64,000 nt of DNA from Aestuariivirga sp. (lineage in GTDB: Bacteria; Pseudomonadota; Alphaproteobacteria; Rhizobiales; Aestuariivirgaceae), in contig JAUXUN010000069.1 of assembly GCA_030680855.1 (NCBI GenBank), forward strand, positions 1 through 64,000, given 5' to 3'. Below the pieces are notes generated by a model that was given only the letters and a program-made list of their open reading frames with translations, had not been told where the DNA came from and did not search any database. The translations under genes and the position numbers were made by a program. Shown piece after piece: positions 54,809-62,960 of this stretch. Every line of letters starts with the position of its first letter. Within the stretch, counting starts at the first letter, position 1.

Positions 54809-55568
54809 TCAGCTCCAGCCCTCCAGCCATTTGCATCACACTTTCAAGATCGGTGATACGCTCATAGGCATTTGGGCGAAGCACGGAATGGCCGCTCAGG
54901 AAGAGCTGCTCACGGCAATGTTGTAGGTCCGAATCCGCGAAGGCGGCAACCAGCCCCTGCCGCATGGCTTCAATGTTGCCACCGCGCGTGACATAGGGCA
55001 GTCCGGGAACCGATGGCGAGCGGGCGATTTCAACCAGGCCTTCCAGATAATCCGGGCGGTAGCGCCGGGCCATGGCCACGCAGACGGTGTCAATGGCGCA
55101 GACATCGGCCAGGCCATCGCGCACCGAAAGCATGGATTTTACGTGGCCGCCGCTATTCAGCGCCCCGGCGAAGAACTTCCCCTCTGTGGCAAATGGCGCG
55201 AAGACCAGTTTCAGGGCCAGCATGCCGGACATGGAATCGGGATTGTTAACGGCGGCTATGCCGCCCCGGAAGGAGTCCGGCGGCTGGTCAAAGCGGGCAA
55301 GGATGAAGCTGCAGTAGCTAGGTCCCTGGCAACCCGGCACGGCATAATGCGGGGTCGCAATGTATTTGAGCAAGCCTTTGAATTCATGGGTAAAAGGATA
55401 ACCGCAGGTCTGGCTGAAGGCGAGGTCGGCCCGGCGCCAGCCGGCGAAATGGTCGGGGTTCCGGTCGAGTTCCAGCGCCACGCCGAGATGCCGGGAAAGC
55501 CCGCGCCACCAGGTGTCCGTGGCGTCCTTAACTTCCGGCCAATCATACATGGGTAAAGATGCTATCAT
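54798..55568 (-). CDS. PhnD-like periplasmic-binding-fold protein without signal peptide
   Basis: 256 aa from ATG 55568 (MIASLPMYDWPEV). The fold resembles phosphate/phosphonate-binding proteins (ATPHYAVPGCQGPSYCSFIL, VNNPDSMSGMLALKLVFAP, SGGHVKSMLSVRDGLADVCAID). No signal peptide or lipobox is seen in any start choice, and no ABC transporter genes are nearby. It may be a cytosolic ligand-binding protein or an orphan. Overlaps the GST gene downstream. Confidence 0.75.
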   Translation of the reverse strand: MIASLPMYDWPEVKDATDTWWRGLSRHLGVALELDRNPDHFAGWRRADLAFSQTCGYPFTHEFKGLLKYIATPHYAVPGCQGPSYCSFILARFDQPPDSFRGGIAAVNNPDSMSGMLALKLVFAPFATEGKFFAGALNSGGHVKSMLSVRDGLADVCAIDTVCVAMARRYRPDYLEGLVEIARSPSVPGLPYVTRGGNIEAMRQGLVAAFADSDLQHCREQLFLSGHSVLRPNAYERITDLESVMQMAGGLELNDH

Positions 55569-55626
55569 GGAGTGGTGAGATTCCTTGAGACTTGAACAAT
55601 GCCAGAAAGCCAAATAATTGGTGCCC

Positions 55627-56574
55627 ATGCAACAGCAGACTGAAATCGCCGCCGGCCGGCCCGCGCTAGTCGAATGGCCCACCGTTATCCTGATCATCCT
55701 GACCTATGGGGCGCTGGCGACACTGATGTGGTTCTATTACGCCCTGCCCTTCTGGGTGATCATGCCGCTGGCCGGCTATCTCATCGCCCTGCACGGCTCC
55801 CTGCAACATGAAGCCCTGCACGGGCACCCGACGCGCAACGCGGGGCTCAATGAACTTTTGGTGGCTATCAATTTCAGCCTCAACTTTCCCTACCGGCGTT
55901 ACCGCAAGCTGCATCTCATCCATCACAATGATGAAAACCTGACCGATCCCACACTTGATCCGGAATCGTTTTATCTGCTGCCTGATGAATGGGCGAAGCT
56001 GCCCGCGCCGCTGAAACAGCTCTACACTATCAATAATACGCTGGCGGGCCGGATGATCATCGGCCCGATCATTGGAACGATCCGCTTCTGGTCTGCGGAA
56101 TTCATGGCCATCGCCAAAGGCGACATGGGCGTTGCCAAGGCCTGGGCCTGGCATGTTCCGGCCTGCGCCATCACCCTGGGTTATGCCTATTTCATTTGCG
56201 GCATTCCGCTGTGGGCCTATCTCGTGATGTTCGCCTGGCCGGGAATTGCTTTTTCCCTCGTGCGTTCTTTCTGCGAGCATCAGGCTGTTGAAAATCTTGG
56301 CGCGCGCACCATCGTGGTGGAATCATCGGCGCCACTCTCGCTGATGTTCCTCAACAACAATCTGCATCTCCCGCATCACCTAAAGCCGCGGATGGCGTGG
56401 TATGAGCTTCCGGCCTATTACCGAGCCGAGCGCGAAGAGCTTTTGCGAAAAAACCACGGCTACCTGATGCATGGTTACCGCGAAATTTTCCGCCGGTATT
56501 TTTTCAAACCGAAGGAACCGGTGGCCTATCCGCATCCCGAGCACCTCCGATCCCACGGGGTTAACCAACTGTAA
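55627..56574 (+). CDS. fatty-acid-desaturase-fold membrane oxygenase/hydroxylase
   Basis: 315 aa, several membrane segments, with the three His boxes of the di-iron desaturase/hydroxylase fold: HGSLQHEALHGHP, KLHLIHHNDE and NNNLHLPHHLKP. It lacks soluble fatty-acyl motifs, so the substrate (fatty acyl chain or carotenoid) is open. ATG 55627 is preferred over upstream TTG/GTG codons. Monocistronic. Confidence 0.83.
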   Translation: MQQQTEIAAGRPALVEWPTVILIILTYGALATLMWFYYALPFWVIMPLAGYLIALHGSLQHEALHGHPTRNAGLNELLVAINFSLNFPYRRYRKLHLIHHNDENLTDPTLDPESFYLLPDEWAKLPAPLKQLYTINNTLAGRMIIGPIIGTIRFWSAEFMAIAKGDMGVAKAWAWHVPACAITLGYAYFICGIPLWAYLVMFAWPGIAFSLVRSFCEHQAVENLGARTIVVESSAPLSLMFLNNNLHLPHHLKPRMAWYELPAYYRAEREELLRKNHGYLMHGYREIFRRYFFKPKEPVAYPHPEHLRSHGVNQL

Positions 56575-56738
56575 TCGCTTGTCTTTCCGGAAAGCTTGTG
56601 GCCTGCGATTTGGGAATGGCCGTTTTATAAGCGTTATTTCGACTCAAATTGAAAATAGGCCCTGAAAATAAGGGTTTTCACGACTCAGCTAAAGGGCTAG
56701 TTTCCTCAGCGGCCGATTCGGCAAACGGAGATGAAAAC

Positions 56739-57032
56739 ATGGCTGACGAAAAAATACTGACGGTTCCCCTGTCCAAAATGGCAGCAGAGCTTTCCGAAAA
56801 ACACGAGATGTCAAAAAAGCTGGCCGGCGAATTGCTGGCTGACTTTGTTGACCTCCTCGTAAAGCACCTCAAGAAGGGCAACAAGGTTCGCGTCACGGGA
56901 CTTGGGATTTTCCAGGTCAGGAAGCGTCCTGCCCGTCTTGGCCGCAATCCGGCAACCGGCGAGCAGATCAAGATCAAGGCTTCGAAGAAGCTGGCCTTCC
57001 GCGCTGCCAAGGAAGTCAAGGAAAGCATCTAG
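56739..57032 (+). CDS. HU-family DNA-binding protein
   Basis: 97 aa. HU/IHF family: KLAGELLADFVDLLVKHLKK in helix 2, then KVRVTGLGIFQVRKRPARLG, RNPATGEQIKIKASKKLAFR, the DNA-binding beta-arm with conserved RNPxTGE. It differs from usual HU in a longer N-terminal extension (MADEKILTVPLSKMAAELSE), as in HU-like proteins of other alphaproteobacteria. ATG 56739 with GGAG nearby; a terminator lies 22 bases after the stop. Confidence 0.92.
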   Translation: MADEKILTVPLSKMAAELSEKHEMSKKLAGELLADFVDLLVKHLKKGNKVRVTGLGIFQVRKRPARLGRNPATGEQIKIKASKKLAFRAAKEVKESI

Positions 57033-57054
57033 GCTTTTCCGGTTTTACCATTCA

Positions 57055-57081
57055 GCGGCCCCACACCTGTGGGGCCGTTTT
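57055..57081 (+). terminator. Rho-independent terminator
   Basis: CGGCCCCACA, short loop, TGTGGGGCCG, TTTTTG. A 9-10-bp stem and T-run immediately after the HU gene. Confidence 0.92.
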
Positions 57082-57190
57082 TGTTTTCAGCGCTTCGGTT
57101 GAATTCTTCTCACCGCCCGGCCAATTGCGAAAGGCCTTGCGCATCGGCTATTGAAGCGCAAAGCTTTCACTTTTTCCCAAGGAAAATTCC

Positions 57191-59626
57191 ATGAAATCGC
57201 AGGCGCGCGTCGTTGTTATCGGGGGTGGCGTGGTTGGCTGCTCGGTGCTTTACCACCTCACCAAGGCGGGCTGGAAAGACGTGGTGCTGGTGGAGCGCGA
57301 TCGGCTGACCTCAGGCTCCACCTGGCATGCGGCGGGCGGCTTCCACACGCTGAACGGCGACCCCAATGTGGCGAAGCTGCAGGGCTACACCATTAGCCTT
57401 TATGACGAGCTTGAGAAAATTTCCGGGCAGACCTGCGGTTTGCACCGGTCCGGCGGGCTGATCCTGGCGGATACGCCGGAGCGCCTGGAATGGCTGAAGA
57501 TGGCCCATGCGCGCGCCAAGTACCTCGGGCTTGAAACCGAGATGATGTCAATGAAGGAAGCCAAGGCGCTGAATCCACTTCTGGAAGAGAAATATTTTGT
57601 CGGCGCCATGCTGGACGCGGCGGATGGCAACCTCGATCCGGAAGGCACGACGCATGCCTATGCCAAGTCGGCACGCATTGCCGGGGCCGAGATCTACCAG
57701 AATTGCCGGGTTGAGGATTTGAAGGCGCGCGCTGACGGCACCTGGGATGTGATTACCGTGAACGGAAATATCCACGCCGAGCATGTGGTGAATTGTGGCG
57801 GGCTGTGGGCCCGCGAAGTGGGCCGCATGGTTGGGCTGGAACTGCCGGTGCTGGCCATGGAGCACATGTATCTGGTTACCGACGACATGCCGGAGGTCAT
57901 TGCCTACAACAAGGAGCGCGGCCGCGAGCTGCCGCACATCATCGATTTCAAATCGGAAATCTACATGCGCCAGGAGCGCTCGGGCATTGTGCTTGGCACT
58001 TATGAAAAAGAGTGCAAGCCCTGGCAGCCGAAGCAGACGCCGTGGGATTTCGGCCAGGAGCTTTTGCCGCCGGACCTCGACCGCATCGCTGATCATCTTG
58101 AAATCGGCTACCGGCATTTCCCGGCGCTGGCCAAGGCGGGCATCAAGCGGGTGATCAACGGGCCCTTCACCTTCTCGCCTGACGGCAATCCGCTGGTGGG
58201 GCCGGTGCAGGGCCTGCGGAATTTCTGGTGTGCCTGCGCCGTGATGGCGGGCTTCAGCCAGGGCGGCGGGGTTGGCCTGGCACTCTCGCAATGGATGGTA
58301 AACGGCGATCCGGGCTTTGACGTCTGGGCCATGGATGTGTCGCGCTTCGGCGAATGGGCGACGCGGAGCTACACCAATGAAAAGGTGCGCGAGAATTATG
58401 CACGGCGCTTCTCCATCAAGTTTCCGAATGAAGAGCTTCCAGGGGCGCGGCCGCAGCAGACCACGGCGCTTTATGACACGATGATCGCGCAAGGGGCCGT
58501 GATGGGCGATTCATGGGGGCTTGAAACGCCGCTGTGGTTTGCTCCCAAGGGCGTTGCCCCCAAGGATATATTCTCCTTCCACCGCTCCAATGACTTTGCC
58601 CATGTGAAGGCGGAAGTCATGGGGGTGCGCAATGGCGTGGGCGTCACCGAGATTGCAAACTTCGCCAAGTACCGTTTCACCGGGCATGGGGCGGAAGCAT
58701 TCCTTGCCCGGCTGATGACCAACAAGATGCCGAAAGTTGGCCGCCTGATCCTCACGCCGATGCTCAATCCGAACGGCAAGCTGATCGGCGATTTCACCAT
58801 CGCCAATGCCGGCAATGACACGTTCTATATGTGGGGCTCCAGCCAGGCGCAGAAATATCACATGCGCTGGTTCGAGCAGCATGTGCCGAGCGATGGCAGC
58901 GTGAACATTCACCGCTATGATATGGGGCTGGTGGGGCTTTCCATCGCCGGGCCGAAGTCGCGCGCGGTTTTGCAAAAGCTCACGGACGCCGATGTTTCCA
59001 ACGCGGCTTTCAAGTTCATGGACCACCGCGCCATGGATATCGGCAATGTGCCGGCGCTGATCAACCGCGTCACCTATACGGGCGATCTCGGCTATGAAAT
59101 CTGGGTGGCGCCGGATTACCAGCGCCGCCTCTACCAGGAAATCATGAAGGCGGGTGCGAACGAAGGCATCATCAATTTCGGCATGCGGGCCCTGCTCTGC
59201 ATGCGGCTGGAAAAGAACTTTCCCACCTGGTACCGGGAGCTGCGCCCGATTTACGGCGGCTTCGAAGCGGGCATGGACCGTTTCATCGATCTCACCAAGA
59301 ATGATTTCATCGGTCGCGAGGCGGCGATGGAGGAAAAGCGGAGCGGCGGCAAGCTGCGCCGCGTGTCGATGATTGTCGAGGCGGGTGATGCGGATGTGCT
59401 GGGTGACGAGCCTATAAGCCACAAGGGCAAGGTGGTGGGCTGGGTCACCTCGGGCGGCTTTGCGCATTTCGTGGATAAGTCGATGGCGCAGGGTTATGTG
59501 CCGAAGGAACTGGCAGAGGATCTGGCCACGGGCGCCTTCGACATCGAAATCATCGGCGAGCAGCGCAAAGCGACAATCATCGTAGACCCGCCGTTTGATC
59601 CCAAGGGCGAGCGGATGCGCTCCTAG
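57191..59626 (+). CDS. dimethylglycine/sarcosine dehydrogenase-like flavoprotein
   Basis: 811 aa. N-terminal FAD domain with VVVIGGGVVGCSVLYHL, and SGSTWHAAGGFHT whose His is the usual covalent FAD attachment. C-terminal half has GcvT-type folate-binding domains (AGPKSRAVLQKLTDADVSNA, YTGDLGYEIWVAPDYQRRLY). Oxidises N-methylated amino acids such as dimethylglycine or sarcosine and hands the methyl group to tetrahydrofolate. The length and two-domain layout fit the DMGDH/SARDH group. A sarcosine oxidase operon follows a few kb away, so methylated-amine use is a theme here. Confidence 0.85.
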   Translation: MKSQARVVVIGGGVVGCSVLYHLTKAGWKDVVLVERDRLTSGSTWHAAGGFHTLNGDPNVAKLQGYTISLYDELEKISGQTCGLHRSGGLILADTPERLEWLKMAHARAKYLGLETEMMSMKEAKALNPLLEEKYFVGAMLDAADGNLDPEGTTHAYAKSARIAGAEIYQNCRVEDLKARADGTWDVITVNGNIHAEHVVNCGGLWAREVGRMVGLELPVLAMEHMYLVTDDMPEVIAYNKERGRELPHIIDFKSEIYMRQERSGIVLGTYEKECKPWQPKQTPWDFGQELLPPDLDRIADHLEIGYRHFPALAKAGIKRVINGPFTFSPDGNPLVGPVQGLRNFWCACAVMAGFSQGGGVGLALSQWMVNGDPGFDVWAMDVSRFGEWATRSYTNEKVRENYARRFSIKFPNEELPGARPQQTTALYDTMIAQGAVMGDSWGLETPLWFAPKGVAPKDIFSFHRSNDFAHVKAEVMGVRNGVGVTEIANFAKYRFTGHGAEAFLARLMTNKMPKVGRLILTPMLNPNGKLIGDFTIANAGNDTFYMWGSSQAQKYHMRWFEQHVPSDGSVNIHRYDMGLVGLSIAGPKSRAVLQKLTDADVSNAAFKFMDHRAMDIGNVPALINRVTYTGDLGYEIWVAPDYQRRLYQEIMKAGANEGIINFGMRALLCMRLEKNFPTWYRELRPIYGGFEAGMDRFIDLTKNDFIGREAAMEEKRSGGKLRRVSMIVEAGDADVLGDEPISHKGKVVGWVTSGGFAHFVDKSMAQGYVPKELAEDLATGAFDIEIIGEQRKATIIVDPPFDPKGERMRS

Positions 59627-59744
59627 GTTTTCCCCACTTCCACTGAGGGAGACGGGGTGTATCTGCAGCCCGCCAGAAAATTGGTGCAATCTTTGGCCCG
59701 ATTGTTGATAAAGGAAAGAAAAGCCGACAGAAGGGGAAGATTAG

Positions 59745-61445
59745 ATGATTGAGCAATTGGGCGCTGCGTCTCTCCAGAACCTGGTTCGGAATGCCTTTCA
59801 TTTTCATAAAATTGGAAATCTTCCCGAAGCAAAGAAGCTCTATGAAAAGGTAATTGCCAGGGATTCCCACAACTTTACCGCGCTGCATTTCCTCGGCGTT
59901 GTCCACTATCAGCTTGGCAGTCTCGAAAAATCTGTTGAGCTGATCACGCACGCCATCAAAGCAAATCCACATGATGCTTCGGCCTACGTCAATCGCGGAA
60001 TATCGCTGATAGGCCTGCATAGGGCTGATGAGGCCCTTCTGAATTTTCGAAAAGCGATCCAATTGAGGCCGGATAATGTTTCTGCCCATTGTTACTATGC
60101 GATTAGCCTGTGTGAGCTGAATCGCTCTGATGAAGCACTGGGCTATTTTGATGGTGCAATCCGATTAAACTCGAATTACGTTGATGCCTACTATAACAAG
60201 GGCAAAGCGCTTGTCGCACTGAAGAAGTATGATTTGGCGCTCACCTGCTTTGATATAGCAATAGAGCTGAATCCTCGCCATTTCGAAGCTCATAATAATC
60301 GTGGCAATGTGCTAAAAGAAATGGATAAGCTTGATCAGGCACTCGAAAGCTATGACGCAGCGATTGCTTTGATGCCCGGATATGCGGAAGCCCATAGCAA
60401 CCGCGGCAATGTGTTGCTTGAACTCAATCGGTATGATGAGTCGATCCCATGCTTTGACAGGGCCATTGCGCTGAAGCCGGACTATGCGGATGCGCACTTT
60501 AACCGGGGTCTTGCACTCTTGTTGCATGGCGATTTTCAATCCGGACTACCCGAATACGAGTGGCGGAAAAGAGAAAAAGAGCCTTCGCGCGCTCACATAT
60601 TTCAAAAACCTCAATGGACGGGGAAAGAGGAGATTATTGGTCGGCGGATTCTGGTCCACGACGAACAGGGTTTGGGAGATACCATTCAATTTGTGCGATA
60701 CATTCGCCTGCTTGAAGGGAGAGGTGCAAATGTCCTCCTTGCACCGCAAAAGAAACTGCAAAAGCTGCTATCGATCATTGTGGACAGATCAGAAATTGTC
60801 AACGCTGAGGACGCGCAACTGGATTTTGAATTTCAATGTCCACTTGCAAGTCTGCCACTGGCCTTTGCTACGGTGAAGAATACCATTCCCAACAGCGTGC
60901 CTTATCTCAAGGCGGAATACAATCGCGTGGCGTCGTGGCGGTCCAGACTTGGAAACCATGGGTTTAAGATAGGCATTTGCTGGCAAGGAAGCACAGCCAA
61001 GATTGATAAGGGCAGGTCATTTTCAGTCACCTCATTCCATGACCTGTCAAAGATTGAAGGCGTGCGCCTGATCTCGCTGCACAAAGGAGCTGGCGAAGGC
61101 GAACTGGAGCATCTCTCAACCGGAATGATGGTGGAAAACCTTGGACCGGATTTCGACGGGGGCGAGCATGCATTTCTTGACACCGCTGCCGTGATGTCAT
61201 GCTGCGATCTCATCATTACGTCGGACACGTCGATTGCCCATCTTTCCGGGGCCTTGGCATTGCCAACCTGGGTTGCCCTAAAACATGTTCCTGACTGGCG
61301 CTGGCTTTTGGGGCGGAATGACAGCCCATGGTATCCAACCATGAAACTCTTTCGGCAAAAACAGCGGGGAAACTGGAAGGACGTGTTCGAGGAAATCGAG
61401 AACAGCCTATCGGAATTGATGCAGTCGCAAAAAACTAATGCGTGA
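59745..61445 (+). CDS. TPR protein with glycosyltransferase-like C-terminal domain
   Basis: 566 aa. Residues about 20-270 hold seven or eight tetratricopeptide repeats (for example SVELITHAIKANPHDASAYV, ALESYDAAIALMPGYAEAHS). Residues 300-560 form a GT-9/GT-41-like domain with DEQGLGDTIQFVRYI and SDTSIAHLSGALALPTWVAL near the end. The base composition is AT-richer than the surrounding genes and codon use looks different, which suggests later acquisition. It may glycosylate cell-surface or secreted molecules; the acceptor is unknown. Stop overlaps the DUF6165 frame. Confidence 0.82.
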   Translation: MIEQLGAASLQNLVRNAFHFHKIGNLPEAKKLYEKVIARDSHNFTALHFLGVVHYQLGSLEKSVELITHAIKANPHDASAYVNRGISLIGLHRADEALLNFRKAIQLRPDNVSAHCYYAISLCELNRSDEALGYFDGAIRLNSNYVDAYYNKGKALVALKKYDLALTCFDIAIELNPRHFEAHNNRGNVLKEMDKLDQALESYDAAIALMPGYAEAHSNRGNVLLELNRYDESIPCFDRAIALKPDYADAHFNRGLALLLHGDFQSGLPEYEWRKREKEPSRAHIFQKPQWTGKEEIIGRRILVHDEQGLGDTIQFVRYIRLLEGRGANVLLAPQKKLQKLLSIIVDRSEIVNAEDAQLDFEFQCPLASLPLAFATVKNTIPNSVPYLKAEYNRVASWRSRLGNHGFKIGICWQGSTAKIDKGRSFSVTSFHDLSKIEGVRLISLHKGAGEGELEHLSTGMMVENLGPDFDGGEHAFLDTAAVMSCCDLIITSDTSIAHLSGALALPTWVALKHVPDWRWLLGRNDSPWYPTMKLFRQKQRGNWKDVFEEIENSLSELMQSQKTNA

Positions 61446-61453
61446 GGCCAAAA

Positions 61454-61840
61454 ATGGATGCACCTTCTGTTGCAGTTTCCTGGGGTGAATTGATTGACAA
61501 GATCACCATTCTCGAAATCAAGGATGAAAGGCTCGCGGCAGAAGCCGCAAGGCGCAATGTAAAAAAGGAACTCTCCTTGCTGAATCGGTCAGCAACAAAG
61601 ACCCTCAATATGATTGAGATTCGCGGCCTAAAGGATGAACTATCCCGAATTAACACACAGCTGTGGGATATCGAAGATCAGATACGCGCCAAGGAAGCAC
61701 AGCAGCAATTTGACCAAGAATTCATCGAACTCGCACGATCAGTATATAAAACCAACGATGTTCGGACTGCTATCAAACGACGCATCAATGAAGTTCTTTC
61801 TTCAGAGCTGATGGAGGAGAAGAGCTATGCTGTTTATTAG
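61454..61840 (+). CDS. DUF6165 family protein
   Basis: 128 aa. SVAVSWGELIDKITILEIKD is the DUF6165 opening and the rest is a charged, helical, coiled-coil-like region (LKDELSRINTQLWDIEDQIR). Known to occur beside TPR-glycosyltransferase genes, as here. ATG 61454 has GAGG six bases upstream; GTG 61442 would be coupled to the TPR gene stop. Function unknown. Confidence 0.8.
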   Translation: MDAPSVAVSWGELIDKITILEIKDERLAAEAARRNVKKELSLLNRSATKTLNMIEIRGLKDELSRINTQLWDIEDQIRAKEAQQQFDQEFIELARSVYKTNDVRTAIKRRINEVLSSELMEEKSYAVY

Positions 61841-61892
61841 ATCGCAGTTCAATCCAGACAATTGCGGTCCCGTCTTAAGGTAGAGGACAATG

Positions 61893-62436
61893 TTATGCTG
61901 CCCGTCCGTAAAACCCGACCTGCTCTTCGGCAGAAAATTTCAGGCTGGGTCTGTCTAAATATGAGAATACCGTAGTGACGCGCTCGCGTGCGCCTTTCAC
62001 CGTACTCACCTTGAGGGCGGTGTTCTTGCCACTGAACACATTCATGGTGCCAGCCACGAGCTTCAGAGATTTCGCTTCAGGGTTTTTGCCCTCAGGCAGT
62101 CTTGCGACTCCGTTATAGTTCGGATCACTGTCACTGCGGAGATCACTGCGATAGAGGAAGTCACCGCCTTCGTGGGGCGCTTGCAGCAGTAAGGCCGGGA
62201 GCTTCTTTCTTGAAGTAGATGTTGTGCAGGCGCTTGTGGGCGAATGAAAGTGTGTCAAGCACTGGCTGCAGCTCCGCCACCGCACGGGTGAGCGCTCCAG
62301 GCTTTATAAGACCCTCCAGATTGAATATGCCTTCCTTCGCAAGGTCCGCGCCGCACTTCTCAACCAGTGCAGTCCACGCCGGTGTTCCGGGCTTGCTCAA
62401 GGGGTATCGGTCAAGATCGAGAATGCCTCTCGTCCC
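61893..62436 (-). pseudogene. 2OG-Fe(II) oxygenase, internal deletion and frameshift
   Basis: Two frames on the minus strand are parts of one protein. The N-terminal piece (62436-62161) reads ILDLDRYPLSKPGTPAWTAL and HKRLHNIYFKKEAPGL; the C-terminal piece (about 62200-61893) reads LLLQAPHEGGDFLYRSDLRS, VAGTMNVFSGKNTALKVST and VTTVFSYLDRP. In intact relatives roughly 120 residues, including the HxD iron ligands, lie between them. The two frames join near 62185-62200. There is no convincing start codon after the soxG stop. Non-functional. Confidence 0.75.
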
Positions 62437-62438
62437 CG

Positions 62439-62960
62439 CTACTCCGCAAATTCCAGCGCCGCGTCGGTGAGCCAGTCGTAGACGCTGAGGGCGAAGGTGC
62501 GCAGCGCGTAGATTTCGAAGCGGTTTTCGTTCACGCAATGGACCAGCACGGGGGTGTGGTGGAGGCCGGTCATGGCGAACATGCCGGGCTTGAAAACGGT
62601 TGGGTGGAAATCGAGGGGGAGGCCTTTGCTGAGAACATCACGGGCCGGCGCGCCCTCGATGAAGATGCGGGTGCGGCTGTGGGAGAGCGGCGTGAGGATG
62701 GCGACACCGTCCAGCTTCGTTGCGATGGCGTCATTTTCCGAGCCGATGATCCAGAACTGGGTTTCTCCGGTGCGCATGAGGGTGCGGCCTTGGGCTTGCA
62801 GTGCCGTTCCAACCTTGGTTGGCAGCTTGCCAGTGATCGGGCTGATGGCCTTTGCGGGGCCGGCGACTTGCAGAAGCGAAAAGCCGCGGGCTTCGCCGAT
62901 CTGCAGTACGGAACTCACATATGGTTTGGCGCTGGCGAGGGCGGAGCGGCGGTCAAGCAT
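62439..62960 (-). CDS. soxG: sarcosine oxidase gamma subunit
   Basis: 173 aa from ATG 62960 (MLDRRSAL). Pattern of SoxG: SSVLQIGEARGFSLLQVAGP, TLMRTGETQFWIIGSENDA, LSHSRTRIFIEGAPARDVLS, KGLPLDFHPTVFKPGMFAMT and ALRTFALSVYDWLTDAALEF. Small non-catalytic subunit of the heterotetrameric enzyme. Overlaps the soxA end by eight bases. Followed by the oxygenase pseudogene. Confidence 0.9.
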   Translation of the reverse strand: MLDRRSALASAKPYVSSVLQIGEARGFSLLQVAGPAKAISPITGKLPTKVGTALQAQGRTLMRTGETQFWIIGSENDAIATKLDGVAILTPLSHSRTRIFIEGAPARDVLSKGLPLDFHPTVFKPGMFAMTGLHHTPVLVHCVNENRFEIYALRTFALSVYDWLTDAALEFAE

